Below, in pieces: positions 1 to 15,923 of a DNA stretch of 64,000 bases; the first letter of the stretch is position 1, and each line of letters begins with the position of its first letter. The DNA is from Mycolicibacterium diernhoferi (lineage in GTDB: Bacteria; Actinomycetota; Actinomycetes; Mycobacteriales; Mycobacteriaceae), in NCBI RefSeq assembly GCF_019456655.1, contig NZ_CP080332.1, positions 2,542,001 to 2,606,000 of the forward strand, written 5' to 3'. The notes beneath the pieces were generated by a model. The model was not told where the DNA came from. It made no database searches and worked only from the letters and a program-made list of their open reading frames with translations. The position numbers were made by a program, and so were the translations under genes.

Positions 1-438
1 CTGATCCACCACACGCCGTCCCCGCACTGCCAGGAGATGTTCGAGGCGGTGCTGGCCGGGGCGAGCGATCCCGAGATCGAGGGCGTGGAGGTGGTGCGCC
101 GGCCCGCGCTGACCTGTTCGGCAGCCGACATGCTGGACGCCGACGGCTACCTGCTCGGCAGCCCGGCCAACCTGGGCTACATCTCCGGGGCGCTCAAGCA
201 CGCCTTCGACGGGGCCTATTACCAGATCCTCGACTCCACGCGGGGCAGACCGTTCGGCCTCTACCTGCACGGCAACGAGGGCACCGAGGGCGCCGAGCGG
301 GCGGTCGAGGGCATCACCACCGGACTCGGATGGGTGAAAGCCGCTGAAACCGTGGTGGTATCGGGTAGACCTGGCAAGCACGATCTCGAAGCGTGCTGGA
401 ATCTCGGCGCGTCGGTAGCTGCACAGTTGATGGAATGA
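1..438 (+). CDS. Flavodoxin family / NAD(P)H-dependent FMN oxidoreductase-like protein, 5' end missing
   Basis: The frame is open from the first base, so the start lies outside the window; about 145 residues are visible. Around the middle is a flavodoxin-like stretch (GSPANLGYISGALKHAFD) of the kind that binds the FMN phosphate/isoalloxazine ring, followed by RPFGLYLHGNEGTEGA. This is the usual layout of the short flavodoxin-fold reductases of mycobacteria. It would act in the cytosol as an FMN-dependent electron carrier or quinone reductase. The substrate cannot be read from sequence. The next gene starts 8 bp downstream on the same strand, so the two are probably co-transcribed. Confidence 0.75.
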   Translation: MIHHTPSPHCQEMFEAVLAGASDPEIEGVEVVRRPALTCSAADMLDADGYLLGSPANLGYISGALKHAFDGAYYQILDSTRGRPFGLYLHGNEGTEGAERAVEGITTGLGWVKAAETVVVSGRPGKHDLEACWNLGASVAAQLME

Positions 439-446
439 GGTAGGAA

Positions 447-902
447 ATGCCCGGTTTCGCCGAATTCGCGCTCGCGGGAGCCCCGGTCGCAGGTGGGGCC
501 CTGCTGGGCCTCGCGGCGGGCAACTTCAAGGGGCCCGACGTCCGCGGATCCATCAAAGCGGACATGGAACTGCTGGCCGCCCTGCCGCCAGAACAGGTGG
601 AACGCCGGGCCGCGCTGCAGCGATCCATCGACATGCGCATCGACGACATCGTCGCCGCCGTCGAGAAGAACCGCGAGATCCGCCAACTCGCGGCCTCCTA
701 CAGCGGTAACTGGCGCGATGTCGTGGTGTTCGTCTGCGCGGTGCTGTTCACCATCGTGTGGTGGAACGTCAGCCACGACCGCACCAACTGGACGGTCGTG
801 TTCATCGTGCTGATCGCGCTGTCGGTGATGGTCGGCATCTACGCGGCGCGCGGCATCTTCCGCGCCCTGGCCACCTTCCGGCACGGCCGGCGCCGGAGGT
901 AG
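447..902 (+). CDS. Conserved mycobacterial membrane protein of unknown function
   Basis: 151 residues. The N-terminal half is soluble and charged (a likely helical stretch around residues 36-85). Two hydrophobic segments follow, at about 91-108 and 114-134, and the chain ends in an Arg-rich tail (RHGRRRR). The start ATG is preceded by AGGTAGGAA. The gene follows the flavodoxin gene by 8 bp and converges on the dienelactone hydrolase gene with one base between the stops. I do not recognise a family with a known function; the topology suggests an inner-membrane protein with a large cytosolic N-terminal domain. Confidence 0.7.
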   Translation: MPGFAEFALAGAPVAGGALLGLAAGNFKGPDVRGSIKADMELLAALPPEQVERRAALQRSIDMRIDDIVAAVEKNREIRQLAASYSGNWRDVVVFVCAVLFTIVWWNVSHDRTNWTVVFIVLIALSVMVGIYAARGIFRALATFRHGRRRR

Positions 903-903
903 C

Positions 904-1641
904 TCAGCCCAGCCTGTCGCCGAACACCCGCGCCATCGCCTCCCAGTGCCGCTCGGCGGCGGCCTCGTCGTAGGGCGCGTTGTCCGGGACGGCGAAACCG
1001 TGCCCGGCGGGATAGATCTCGACGGTGTGCTCGACACCGGCGGCGGTGAGCGCCTTGTCCAGCGTCTGCGCGTTCTCCGCGGTGAACGAGGCATCCGCCT
1101 CGGCCCCGGCCACGTACACCGCGGCCTGGATCTTGTCGGCCAGCAGGTGCGGGCTGCCCGGATCGTCGGTGACCAGACCGCCGCCGTGGAAGGACATCGC
1201 CGCCGCCACCCGGTCGGGTACGCGTCCGGCGACGATCAGCGAGGTGCGCCCACCCATGCAGTAGCCGGTGGTGCCGAACCGGGTGCCACTGACGTCCGGG
1301 CGCGATTGCAGGTAATCGAAGAAGGCTGCGCCGTCGACGGCCATGATCTCCGGGGTGACGGTGCCGATCATCCCGAACAGCCGGGCGCGCTCCTCGGCGT
1401 CACCGAACACATTGGCCATGTCGAACGGGGCCCAACCCGGGCTGCGGTAGTACACGTCGGGAACCAGCACGACGTAACCGTGCCCGGCCAGCCGGGTGGC
1501 CATCTGGTCGAAGGTGTCCCGGGCGCCGCCGGCGTCGGGGTACATCACCACCGCGGGCCAGGGCCCGTCTCCATCGGGTATCGCAACGCTGACCCGGCAG
1601 GTGCCGTCGGCGGTGGTGATGGTGTCGGTGGTGATCGGCAT
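904..1641 (-). CDS. Dienelactone hydrolase family protein
   Basis: 245 residues, alpha/beta-hydrolase fold. The nucleophile motif is GYCMGG, with Cys in place of the more common Ser as in dienelactone hydrolases. An Asp in AGAEADASF and a His in PAGHGFAV complete the Cys-Asp-His triad. These enzymes open cyclic or linear ester/lactone bonds; the physiological substrate is unknown. A GTG/ATG 21 bp further upstream is possible, but the ATG at 1641 has a GGAAG ribosome site just before it and gives the normal family length. It is divergent from thyA, 42 bp away, as in other mycobacteria (Rv2765-type position). Confidence 0.85.
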   Translation of the reverse strand: MPITTDTITTADGTCRVSVAIPDGDGPWPAVVMYPDAGGARDTFDQMATRLAGHGYVVLVPDVYYRSPGWAPFDMANVFGDAEERARLFGMIGTVTPEIMAVDGAAFFDYLQSRPDVSGTRFGTTGYCMGGRTSLIVAGRVPDRVAAAMSFHGGGLVTDDPGSPHLLADKIQAAVYVAGAEADASFTAENAQTLDKALTAAGVEHTVEIYPAGHGFAVPDNAPYDEAAAERHWEAMARVFGDRLG

Positions 1642-1671
1642 GGCTTCCGTTCTACCCGACACCGGGGGCCG

Positions 1672-1677
1672 TAAGCT
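1672..1677 (+). promoter_or_regulatory. -10 box (TAAGCT) of a likely leaderless thyA promoter
   Basis: TAAGCT fits the mycobacterial TANNNT -10 consensus and lies 6 nt before the GTG start of thyA. Transcription would then begin at the start codon itself. No Shine-Dalgarno sequence is present, which agrees with a leaderless mRNA. Inferred from spacing only. Confidence 0.5.
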
Positions 1678-1683
1678 GGCGAC

Positions 1684-2484
1684 GTGCCCATCGCGACCCC
1701 GTACGAGGATCTGCTGCGCCTGGTGATGGAGCAGGGAACGCCGAAGTCAGACCGGACCGGCACCGGCACCCGCAGCGTGTTCGGTCATCAGCTGCGCTAC
1801 GACCTGACGGCCGGGTTCCCGCTGATCACCACCAAGAAGGTGCACACCAAATCGGTGATCTACGAGTTGCTGTGGTTCCTGCGCGGCGACTCGAACGTGC
1901 GCTGGCTGCAAGAGCACGGCGTCACCATCTGGGACGAATGGGCCTCGGACACAGGAGATCTGGGACCGGTCTACGGCGTGCAGTGGCGGTCCTGGCCGAC
2001 TCCGTCGGGTGAGCACATCGACCAGATCAGCAATGCGCTGGAACTACTGAAGAGCGACCCGGACTCGCGCCGCAACATCGTCTCGGCCTGGAACGTCGGC
2101 GAGATCCCGCAGATGGCCCTGCCGCCGTGCCACGCGTTCTTCCAGTTCTACGTCGCCGACGGCAAGCTGTCCTGCCAGCTGTACCAGCGCAGCGCGGACC
2201 TGTTCCTCGGGGTGCCGTTCAACATCGCCAGCTACGCGCTGCTGACCCACATGATGGCCGCGCAGGCCGGCCTGGGCGTCGGGGAGTTCATCTGGACCGG
2301 CGGGGACTGCCACATCTACGACAACCACGTCGAGCAGGTGGCCTTGCAGTTGTCCCGGGAGCCGCGGCCCTATCCGGAACTCGTTTTGGCACAGCGTGAT
2401 TCGATCTTCGATTACACCTACGAGGACATCAGCGTGCGCAACTACGACCCGCATCCGGGCATCAAGGCCCCGGTGGCGGTGTGA
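1684..2484 (+). CDS. thyA: Thymidylate synthase ThyA
   Basis: 266 residues, standard length. It converts dUMP and 5,10-methylenetetrahydrofolate to dTMP and dihydrofolate in the cytosol. The catalytic Cys is residue 149 in [12 protein letters not shown]. The phosphate-binding SRRNI (residues 128-132), the QRSAD stretch and the C-terminal IKAPVAV are present. It begins with GTG, apparently without a leader. The stop overlaps the dfrA start (GTGTGA), so the enzyme that makes dihydrofolate is translationally coupled to the one that recycles it. No thyX gene is seen at its usual mycobacterial site next to dapA. Confidence 0.98.
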   Translation: MPIATPYEDLLRLVMEQGTPKSDRTGTGTRSVFGHQLRYDLTAGFPLITTKKVHTKSVIYELLWFLRGDSNVRWLQEHGVTIWDEWASDTGDLGPVYGVQWRSWPTPSGEHIDQISNALELLKSDPDSRRNIVSAWNVGEIPQMALPPCHAFFQFYVADGKLSCQLYQRSADLFLGVPFNIASYALLTHMMAAQAGLGVGEFIWTGGDCHIYDNHVEQVALQLSREPRPYPELVLAQRDSIFDYTYEDISVRNYDPHPGIKAPVAV

Positions 2485-2954
2485 GTATCGAACTGGTCTG
2501 GGCCCAATCGCTGTCCGGTGTGATCGGGCGCGACAACGCCATCCCGTGGCGGGTGCCCGAGGACATGGCCCGCTTCAAGGAGCTGACCATGGGGCACACC
2601 GTGCTGATGGGGCGGCTCACCTGGGAATCGCTGCCGGCGAAGTTCCGCCCGCTGCCGGGGCGCCGCAATGTGGTCCTCAGCCGCGACCCGGGCTATGTGG
2701 CCGAGGGCGCCGAGGTCATCACCGCGCTGCCCGACGACTTCGACGGCTGGGTGATCGGGGGTGCCCAGCTCTACGCGCTGGCGCTGCCGCTGGCCGACCG
2801 GTGCGAGGTCACCGAGATCGACATCGATCTGCGCCGCGACGACCACGATGCGGTCGCGCCGCTGCTCGACGAATCCTGGGCCGGCACCGAGGGGGAGTGG
2901 CTGACCAGCAGTTCGGGCCTGCGGTACCGCTTCAACAGTTATGTGAGGACCTGA
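2481..2954 (+). CDS. dfrA: Dihydrofolate reductase
   Basis: 157 residues. It reduces dihydrofolate to tetrahydrofolate with NADPH and is the trimethoprim target. The N-terminal [19 protein letters not shown] contains the catalytic acidic position and substrate loop; [11 protein letters not shown] and the [14 protein letters not shown] site follow; VIGGAQLY is the second glycine motif. The GTG start overlaps the thyA stop by 4 nt, so both are one transcription unit. Length matches mycobacterial DHFRs (about 159 residues). Confidence 0.97.
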   Translation: MSIELVWAQSLSGVIGRDNAIPWRVPEDMARFKELTMGHTVLMGRLTWESLPAKFRPLPGRRNVVLSRDPGYVAEGAEVITALPDDFDGWVIGGAQLYALALPLADRCEVTEIDIDLRRDDHDAVAPLLDESWAGTEGEWLTSSSGLRYRFNSYVRT

Positions 2955-2961
2955 GCGCGGC

Positions 2962-4179
2962 GTGCCCACTCTGACCGCTGCGCAGGCCCGTCGGGTCGCC
3001 GTCGCCGCACAAGGATTTCACGAGCCGAAGCCGGCGGGCGCCCCCACCCGCGCCCACCTGAAGCGGTTGATCTCCAGAATCCAGGTGCTGCAGCTGGATT
3101 CGGTGTCGGTCGCGGTGCGGGCCCACTACGCGCCGGTGTTCAGCCGGCTCGGCCCGTATGAGCGCGACGTGCTGGACCGGGCGGCCTGGGCGCACAGCGC
3201 CCGCTCGCCCCGGCTGCTGGTCGAGTACTGGGCGCACGAGGCGGCGCTGATGTCGGTGCAGGACTGGCCGCTGCTGCGCTGGCGGATGGCCGAATACCGG
3301 CACGGCCGCTGGGGCACCGAGATCGTCAAGAAGAACGCCGCGCTCGCCGAGAAGATCGTGGCGGCGGTCGCCGAACTGGGTCCGTGCACCGCCGGGCAGA
3401 TCGAGGCGCACCTGGAGACCGAACCGCGCGGCCGGAAAGGTCCCTGGTGGGATCGCTCCGACACCAAGTGGGTGGCCGAGGCGCTGTGGTCGGCCGGGGT
3501 GCTGACCACCGCGACCCGCGTCGGGTTCGCGCGGCACTACGACCTCACCGAACGCGTGCTGCCGCCGGACGTGCTGGCCCGTGAGGTCTCCGACGAAGAG
3601 GCGGTCCGGGAGCTGATCCTGCGGTCGGCCGGCGCGCTGGGGGTGGCCACCGAACCGGACCTTCGTGACTATTTCCGGCTCAACCCCAAGCAGAGCAAGC
3701 CGGCGGTGGCCGCGCTGGTGGCCGCGGGCGAGCTGGAAGCGGTCGAGGTCGACGGCTGGAACGCGCCGGCCTATCTGCGGGCCGGACAGAAGGTGCCCCG
3801 TCGCGACCGCGGTACCGCGCTGTTGTGCCCGTTCGACCCGCTGATCTTCTTCCGTCCGCGGATGGAGCGGTTGTTCGATTTCCACTACCGCATCGAGATC
3901 TACACCCCCGCGGACAAGCGCCGGTTCGGCTACTACGTGTGGCCGTTCCTGCTCGACGGGGAACTCGTGGGCCGGGTCGACCTCAAGGCCGATCGCGCCG
4001 CCGGCGCCCTGCAGGTCCTCGGTGCCTTCACCGAGGACGGCCGGGACCGCTCGCGGGTGGCCGCCGCGATGGCGGGTGAGTTGCGGTCGATGGCCGGCTG
4101 GCTGGGACTCGACGATGTCGCGGTCGGCGAGCGCGGGGACCTGATCCGCCCGTTGCGGGCGGCGCTCGTCACGCGCTGA
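2962..4179 (+). CDS. Winged-helix DNA glycosylase-like protein, AlkZ/YcaQ family
   Basis: 405 residues, the typical length for the HTH_42 (AlkZ/YcaQ) superfamily. Near the N-terminus QLDSVSV carries the QxD catalytic motif known from E. coli YcaQ; AlkZ itself has QxQ. Family members remove bulky N7-alkylated or crosslinked purines from DNA. The downstream winged-helix region includes PKQSKPAVAALVAAGELE. The GTG start is 7 bp after dfrA, so it probably belongs to the same transcript. The precise lesion spectrum cannot be told; the QxD form favours a YcaQ-like unhooking glycosylase. Confidence 0.8.
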   Translation: MPTLTAAQARRVAVAAQGFHEPKPAGAPTRAHLKRLISRIQVLQLDSVSVAVRAHYAPVFSRLGPYERDVLDRAAWAHSARSPRLLVEYWAHEAALMSVQDWPLLRWRMAEYRHGRWGTEIVKKNAALAEKIVAAVAELGPCTAGQIEAHLETEPRGRKGPWWDRSDTKWVAEALWSAGVLTTATRVGFARHYDLTERVLPPDVLAREVSDEEAVRELILRSAGALGVATEPDLRDYFRLNPKQSKPAVAALVAAGELEAVEVDGWNAPAYLRAGQKVPRRDRGTALLCPFDPLIFFRPRMERLFDFHYRIEIYTPADKRRFGYYVWPFLLDGELVGRVDLKADRAAGALQVLGAFTEDGRDRSRVAAAMAGELRSMAGWLGLDDVAVGERGDLIRPLRAALVTR

Positions 4180-4182
4180 TCC

Positions 4183-4305
4183 TCAGCTGTCCGGTTCGCC
4201 GGTGTCGGCCTCGGATTCGACGGCCGCGAGGCGGCGGACGACGATCGCGACGGTGCCGAGTCCGGCCGCGATGACCACGGCGAACGCGCCGATTGCCCAG
4301 AGCAT
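4183..4305 (-). CDS. Small membrane protein, 40 residues
   Basis: A short ORF read directly on the minus strand. It starts ATG CTC TGG, encodes one hydrophobic helix (about residues 2-23, AIGAFAVVIAAGLGTVAIVV), then two Arg and an acidic tail ending EPDS. A GAGAGGAAAG ribosome site lies 3 nt before the ATG. It is convergent with the glycosylase gene and divergent from the GGDEF gene, sharing a 144-bp upstream region with it. No function is recognised. The good ribosome site and codon use support a real gene. Confidence 0.55.
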   Translation of the reverse strand: MLWAIGAFAVVIAAGLGTVAIVVRRLAAVESEADTGEPDS

Positions 4306-4455
4306 GGGTCTTTCCTCTCATGTGGGTGGGCGAGCAGCGGCGAGGTGTTGTCACGGCCCGGTTCCGGGGAACTGGTCAGTAAAGACCACGGGTCCGACAA
4401 ACTCGCCCACACCGAAGAGGTGACGGATGCGTAAATAAGGTGCACACTGTTGCAG

Positions 4456-5556
4456 ATGTCTGGGGGGTGGGTGCGCCGATCACTGCGCAACGTCGACCAG
4501 TTTCACTGGTTCAGCGCCTACCTGCACGACCGCCACCTCGATCAGCCCTGGCGGTTGGCCACCTTCGGATTCACCGCCTTCTTCACCGGGATTCCGCTGC
4601 TGATGCTGGCGAGCCACTACGGACCGACCAGCGCGTCGACCCGCGTGGTGGCCATCGGGGCGGCGGTGTGCGGCATGGCGGCCGGCTCGATCTGGTTGAT
4701 GAGCTGGCCCACCCGCACGCAGTCACTGCTGTTCTATTCGGTGTGTTCGGCCTCCATCGCGGCGAGTTGCCTGGTGATATCGACGTCCTACGGCGCCCTG
4801 ATGGGCTGCACGATGTTCGCCGCCGTGGGCGGCCTGCTCGCCTTTTTCCACAACCTGGTGCATGTGCTGACCAACTTCTCGGTGGGCCTGTTCTGTGCGT
4901 TGGTCGCCTCGTTCCGGCTCTACGCCGACACCGGGGACCACGCCTTGGTGCTGGCCTCGCTGCTGTTGGTGATCGGTCTGAACATCGGCGTCCCGCTGGG
5001 CGTGCACGCGTTGGTGTACTCGCTGCGACGCGAGTTGCGGTTCTCGGACCGCGATCCGCTCACCGGGTTGCGCAACCGCCGGTCGTTCTACAGTTCGGTG
5101 CACGAGATGATGCTGGAGCGCCGCGGGGGACGGGCCGTCGTCAACGTGACGATGATCGACGTCGACGACTTCAAGAAGCTGAACGACACGCGCGGGCATG
5201 CCGCCGGAGATGAGGCGCTGGTCCGGATCGCCGCGGTGCTGCGCCACAACTGCGGGCCGGGTGTCATTGCGGCGCGCCTCGGCGGGGAGGAGTTCGTCAT
5301 CGCCGACATCGCCAGCCCCGAGCGGCATGCGCAGATCGTCGAACGGATCCGGGTGGGAATCGCCGAACTCCCGGTGCAGATCACCGCGAGTCTGGGCACC
5401 TGCGCCGCCGAGATCGACGGGGATGTCGAGGCCGAGCATCCGCAGTTCCTCGACCAGTTGATCGGGGCGGCGGACGCGGCCATGTACCGGTCCAAGCGGG
5501 CCGGCGGTAACCGGGTCCAGCACCGCACGCTGGACCCGACCTCAACCTCACCGTGA
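4456..5556 (+). CDS. Membrane-anchored GGDEF diguanylate cyclase
   Basis: About 366 residues. The first ~190 residues contain about six hydrophobic segments and form a membrane sensor module. The GGDEF domain follows (from DRDPLTGLRNRRSFY, about residues 198-355) with the active-site signature GGEEF, so cyclase activity (2 GTP to c-di-GMP) is expected. The inhibitory RxxD I-site, expected five residues before GGEEF, is absent, so product feedback may be lacking. No EAL domain is present. ATG 4456 is taken as start; a TTG at 4450 is an alternative. It is transcribed alone. Confidence 0.88.
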   Translation: MSGGWVRRSLRNVDQFHWFSAYLHDRHLDQPWRLATFGFTAFFTGIPLLMLASHYGPTSASTRVVAIGAAVCGMAAGSIWLMSWPTRTQSLLFYSVCSASIAASCLVISTSYGALMGCTMFAAVGGLLAFFHNLVHVLTNFSVGLFCALVASFRLYADTGDHALVLASLLLVIGLNIGVPLGVHALVYSLRRELRFSDRDPLTGLRNRRSFYSSVHEMMLERRGGRAVVNVTMIDVDDFKKLNDTRGHAAGDEALVRIAAVLRHNCGPGVIAARLGGEEFVIADIASPERHAQIVERIRVGIAELPVQITASLGTCAAEIDGDVEAEHPQFLDQLIGAADAAMYRSKRAGGNRVQHRTLDPTSTSP

Positions 5557-6288
5557 CCTTAAATATCTCTTAATTTTCTTAAACTGGGTGTAGCGTGAGC
5601 CGGGTACGTGGCGAAAGGACCCGACATGCAAGAACCACAGATCGCCCTGGTGACCAGTGCTTCCCGCGGCATCGGTGCGGAAGTCGCCCATCAGCTCGCA
5701 CACCCCGGAACCCACGTGATCGTGAACTACCGGGAAAAGGCCGGTCGCGCGCACGCCGTCGCCGATGCCATCCGGGATGCCGGCGGGCACGCGTCGGCCG
5801 TCGCCGCCGACATCTCCGACGAGTCCGCGGCCGAGACCATGATCGCCGGTATCCGGCAGCGGTTCGGCCGGCTGGACACCTTGGTGCTCAATGCCTCCGG
5901 CGGGCTGGAGAGCGGCGCCGAGCCCTCCTACGCGATGCGGCTGAACCGTGACGCGCAGCGCCGGTTGGTCACGCTGGCGCTACCGCTGATGCCCGCCGGT
6001 TCGCGCGTCGTGTTCATCACCAGCCACCAGGCCCACTTCTACCCGCACAAGGCGGTGCCGCTGGGATACGCGCCGATCGCGGCGAGCATGCGGGCCGGGG
6101 AAACCGCGATGTACGGCTTGCGCTACGAGTTCCACAGGCGGGGAATTCATTTCACCGTGGTCTCGGGCGACATGATCGACGGCACCGACGTTCTCACCCG
6201 TCTGCACGGCCCGGCGCTGGAGCCGCGCCGGCACGCGCCGCTGCCGTCGGCCGATCAATTCGCCGCGGCCATCGCCGGCGCGGCGCAG

Positions 6289-10461
<4,173 letters not shown>

Positions 10462-10465
<4 letters not shown>

Positions 10466-10475
10466 GCCGGCTCAG
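10462..10475. repeat. Perfect 14-bp palindrome spanning two convergent stop codons
   Basis: CTGAGCCGGCTCAG contains the TGA of rnj on the plus strand and the TGA of the SDR gene on the minus strand. It could form a short hairpin in either transcript, but it is too short and has no U-tract to be called a terminator. Confidence 0.5.
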
Positions 10476-11290
10476 CGTTTGTTGACGTAGCCGGCATCCA
10501 GCGGCAGCGTGACCCCGGTGACGTAACGGGCCGCATCGGAGACCAGCCAGAGCACCGCATTGGCGATGTCGTCGACGTCCAGCGTCTGCACCGGCAGGGC
10601 GTTGGACATGTCCGGCCCGTTCTGCGACTCCTGGGCGAGCCCGGCCAGCCAGCTGCGGGTGAAGTCGTTGTCGATCATCGGGGTGTCGACGCCGGCCGGG
10701 TGGATGGAGTTCACCCGGATGCTGAACTGGGCCAGCACATTTGCGTACACCCGCATCAGGCCGACGATGCCGTGCTTGGCGGCCGCATAGCCGACCGAGC
10801 CGGCGATCGGGGAACCCAACCCGACCAGCCCGGCCACCGAGCTGGTCAGCACGATCGAGCCGCCGTTGCCGAACTTGACCATCGGCTTCATCGCCACGTC
10901 GACGGTGTTGTAGACGCCGGTGAGGTTCACGTCGATGACGTCCTGCCAGGCATCGTCGCCGGCCATCGGGGCGATCCCGGCGTTGGCGATGACGATGTCC
11001 AGGCGCTCCCCGAGTGCCTCGGTGCCTGCGCGCAGCGCCGACTTCAGCGAATCACGGTCGCGGACATCGGCTTGCGCGGCGAAGATCCGGGCACCGGTTC
11101 CCTCGACCAGTTTCACCGTGGCGGCCAGATCATCCGGTGTGGCCAGCGGGTAGGGCACCGACGCGATCTGCTCGCACAGATCGACGGCGATGATGTCGGC
11201 GCCCTCGGCAGCCAGCTTCACCGCGTGCGCGCGACCCTGGCCGCGCGCCGCACCGGTGATGAACGCGACCTTCCCGGACAGCGAGCCCAT
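10472..11290 (-). CDS. Mycofactocin-coupled SDR family oxidoreductase
   Basis: 272 residues. NAD-binding [12 protein letters not shown] has the RGQGR form typical of mycofactocin-coupled SDRs, and the insertion after the second strand ([20 protein letters not shown]) is characteristic of that subfamily. The catalytic Ser in TSSVAG and the YAAAK motif are intact. Such enzymes hold a non-exchangeable NAD reoxidised by mycofactocin, usually for alcohol oxidation. AGGAG lies 5 nt before the ATG. The gene follows the small monooxygenase gene by 8 bp, the same pairing as Rv2750-Rv2749 in M. tuberculosis. Confidence 0.88.
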   Translation of the reverse strand: MGSLSGKVAFITGAARGQGRAHAVKLAAEGADIIAVDLCEQIASVPYPLATPDDLAATVKLVEGTGARIFAAQADVRDRDSLKSALRAGTEALGERLDIVIANAGIAPMAGDDAWQDVIDVNLTGVYNTVDVAMKPMVKFGNGGSIVLTSSVAGLVGLGSPIAGSVGYAAAKHGIVGLMRVYANVLAQFSIRVNSIHPAGVDTPMIDNDFTRSWLAGLAQESQNGPDMSNALPVQTLDVDDIANAVLWLVSDAARYVTGVTLPLDAGYVNKR

Positions 11291-11298
11291 CTCAGCTC

Positions 11299-11613
11299 CT
11301 AGCCGCGCAGCTGACCCTTGGCGGGGTCCCCGGCCACCACCGGGGTCAGCATCTTGATGTCGGGTGCGCCGTCGAGGTGCTCACCGACCGCACCGAACAG
11401 CTTGCCGATCGCGGGTGCGGTGCTGTGCGTCTTGAGAGCGTCGGCGTCGGCCCACTGCTCGACGAACACGAAGGTGCCCTCGGCCTCATGCAGCGAGTAG
11501 AGCTCACAACCGGGCTCGGCGTGCACCTCGGCGATGGCCGCGGTGCAGGCCGCGCGGACGATGTCCACCGACTCGGGCTTGGCGGTCATGGTGGCGACGA
11601 CGACAACGGGCAT
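11299..11613 (-). CDS. Antibiotic biosynthesis monooxygenase (ABM) family protein
   Basis: 104 residues, a single dimeric ferredoxin-like ABM domain. Recognisable features are [11 protein letters not shown] at the N-terminus, the [14 protein letters not shown] core and [17 protein letters not shown]. Members act as quinol monooxygenases or heme/flavin-independent oxygenases; the substrate is unknown. GAGGAG precedes the ATG. It is first in a two-gene operon with the mycofactocin-type SDR. Confidence 0.85.
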   Translation of the reverse strand: MPVVVVATMTAKPESVDIVRAACTAAIAEVHAEPGCELYSLHEAEGTFVFVEQWADADALKTHSTAPAIGKLFGAVGEHLDGAPDIKMLTPVVAGDPAKGQLRG

Positions 11614-11673
11614 GCAACGCTCCTCGATGAGAGTGACAAGAGATGAGAATGACCGGACAGGTGTCCAGCTTAC

Positions 11674-12036
11674 TCAGGCGATCGCGGAAGGCCGGGCGGG
11701 ACACGTCCGGCCCATCCGCACCTCCCGGGCGATGAGGAACAGCGGAAAGGTCACGCTGATCGCGATGAGCATCCCGCCGATGATGTAGGCCCACACGTAG
11801 CGGACACCGTGCTTATGCGCCTCCACCAGCATCAACACCACCACGGCCGCGGTGAGCAGGAGCAGATCGAAGGTGAACGACCGGGTGGCCGCGTTCACCA
11901 TCAGATCGCTGAGGAAATCGGGCATGAACGACACGCCCGAGCCCAGGTAGGCGATGTTCTGCGTCCAGGTGGCGATCAGTGCGACGACGGCGATGACGGC
12001 GTAGAGGGCGCAGCGGACCTTGCTCGAAGTGGTCAT
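11674..12036 (-). CDS. DUF2834-type small membrane protein
   Basis: About 120 residues from ATG 12036; an upstream in-frame start at 12063 is less likely. Three hydrophobic segments are visible: residues about 8-25, 50-70 and 81-103. The N-terminal TWTQNIAYLGSG and the AYIIGGMLIAISVTFPLFLIAREVRM end match what I know of DUF2834 proteins. The function is unknown. It is divergent from ftsK with about 95 bp between the starts. Confidence 0.7.
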   Translation of the reverse strand: MTTSSKVRCALYAVIAVVALIATWTQNIAYLGSGVSFMPDFLSDLMVNAATRSFTFDLLLLTAAVVVLMLVEAHKHGVRYVWAYIIGGMLIAISVTFPLFLIAREVRMGRTCPARPSAIA

Positions 12037-12118
12037 GCCGGAACGGTAGGGCGGTTCCGGCATTTCGATACCAGTTTGTGACAGGTGTGGCAGATGGTGA
12101 AAATGGGACGGAAGCGAC

Positions 12119-12124
12119 TAGGCT
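12119..12124 (+). promoter_or_regulatory. -10 box (TAGGCT) of a likely leaderless ftsK promoter
   Basis: TAGGCT lies 7 nt before the ATG of ftsK, and no ribosome site is visible in that gap. Confidence 0.45.
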
Positions 12125-12131
12125 GGCTGGC

Positions 12132-14725
<2,594 letters not shown>

Positions 14726-14729
<4 letters not shown>

Positions 14730-15235
14730 AGGGTCAGCAGCATCCGGGTGTTGCCGAGGGTGTTGGGCTTGACGTAGGACAGGTCCAGGAACTCGGCAAC
14801 ACCGGTGTCGTAGGACCGGCACATCTCCTCGTAGACCTCGGCGGTGACCGGGGTGCCCTCGATCTCGGTGAAACCGTGCCTGCTGAAGAACTCGGTCTCG
14901 AAGGTCAGCACGAAGATGCGCTGCAGGTGCAGATTGCGCGCGACGTCCAGCAGTTGGGCGACCATCCGGTGGCCGACGCCGCGGCCGCGGACCTTGGGGT
15001 GCACGGCGACGGTGCGCACCTCGCCGAGATCGGCCCACAGCACGTGCAGCGCGCCGCAGGCGACGACCTCACCGGCCAGCTCGGCGACCCAGAACTCCTG
15101 CACCGCCTCGTACAGCGTGACCAGGTTCTTCTCCAGCAGGATCCGGCCGGCGTAGATGTCGATGAGCGCCTTGATGGCGGGTACATCGGACGTGTTGGCC
15201 CGGCGCACGGTCAGTTCATCGACGTCCTCGCTCAC
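14726..15235 (-). CDS. argA: GNAT amino-acid N-acetyltransferase (mycobacterial ArgA type)
   Basis: About 169 residues from GTG 15235; a longer 187-residue form is open. A single GNAT domain with the acetyl-CoA loop VRGRGVGHRMV is visible. The C-terminal EFLDLSYVKPNTLGNTRMLL is characteristic of the M. tuberculosis Rv2747 protein, which acetylates glutamine/glutamate to feed arginine synthesis. Its stop shares the CTAG tetranucleotide with the ftsK stop. It is divergent from pgsA, so the two share a promoter region of about 40 bp. Confidence 0.88.
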
Positions 15236-15265
15236 AGCAGGGAGAGTATCGGTTTGTGCAACCGA

Positions 15266-15271
15266 TATTCT
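15266..15271 (+). promoter_or_regulatory. -10 box (TATTCT) of a likely leaderless pgsA promoter
   Basis: TATTCT lies 6 nt before the GTG at 15278, with TTTGTG about 17 bp further upstream as a possible weak -35. No ribosome site is seen. Confidence 0.5.
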
Positions 15272-15277
15272 GTTGCG

Positions 15278-15880
15278 GTGCCGGGGCAATCAGACATCGA
15301 TCCAGTTGTGCCCCGTGCATCCGTGGCGAACGTCGCCAACCTGCTCACGGGGCTGCGGCTGGTCCTGGTCCCGGTGTTCCTGGCGGCGCTGTTCGTCGGC
15401 GACGGCCATGAGACGTTCTGGCGAACAGTCGCATTCGCGATCTTCGCGGTGGCGGTCATCACAGACCACTTCGACGGGGCGCTGGCCCGCGCCTACGGCA
15501 TGGTCACCGAATTCGGGAAACTGCTCGACCCGATCGCGGACAAGCTGCTGATCGGCTCGGCGCTGATCGGGCTGTCGATGCTCGGTGACCTGCCCTGGTG
15601 GATCACCATCGTCATCATGGCCCGCGAGATCGGGGTCACCCTGCTGCGATTCGCGGTGCTGCGGCACGGGGTGATCCCGGCCAGCCGCGGTGGAAAGCTG
15701 AAAACCCTGGTCCAGGCGGTGGCGATCGGCCTGTTCATCCTGCCGATCGCGGTCTGGCCGCCGATCTGGTTGACGTTGGCGACCGGGCTGATGTGGCTGG
15801 CGGTGCTGCTCACCGTGCTGACCGGTTTCGATTACGTGCTCTCCGCGGTCCGCGATTCCCGGACCCGTCCGGCTACCTGA
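15278..15880 (+). CDS. pgsA: CDP-diacylglycerol-glycerol-3-phosphate 3-phosphatidyltransferase
   Basis: 200 residues with five to six membrane segments. It transfers the phosphatidyl group of CDP-DAG to an acceptor such as glycerol-3-phosphate. The CDP-alcohol phosphotransferase signature D-x2-DG-x2-AR-x8-G-x3-D-x3-D is complete, with D63, D66, G67, A70, R71, G80, D84 and D88. It corresponds to the pgsA3-type gene upstream of clgR in M. tuberculosis. The exact acceptor among PgsA paralogues cannot be fixed from sequence. Confidence 0.92.
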   Translation: MPGQSDIDPVVPRASVANVANLLTGLRLVLVPVFLAALFVGDGHETFWRTVAFAIFAVAVITDHFDGALARAYGMVTEFGKLLDPIADKLLIGSALIGLSMLGDLPWWITIVIMAREIGVTLLRFAVLRHGVIPASRGGKLKTLVQAVAIGLFILPIAVWPPIWLTLATGLMWLAVLLTVLTGFDYVLSAVRDSRTRPAT

Positions 15881-15887
15881 GCGCTCC

Positions 15888-15914
15888 GGGAACCAGCGGC
15901 CGCCCGGTGTCGTT
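15888..15914 (+). promoter_or_regulatory. SigE/SigH-type promoter upstream of clgR
   Basis: GGGAACC and CGTTG are separated by about 18 nt from the GGAAC core to GTT, matching the extracytoplasmic-function sigma consensus GGAAC-N16-18-GTT. It ends 10 nt before the clgR ATG. In M. tuberculosis the clgR-psp operon is under SigE, so the assignment agrees with established regulation. Confidence 0.6.
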
Positions 15915-15923
15915 GACCTTTGT

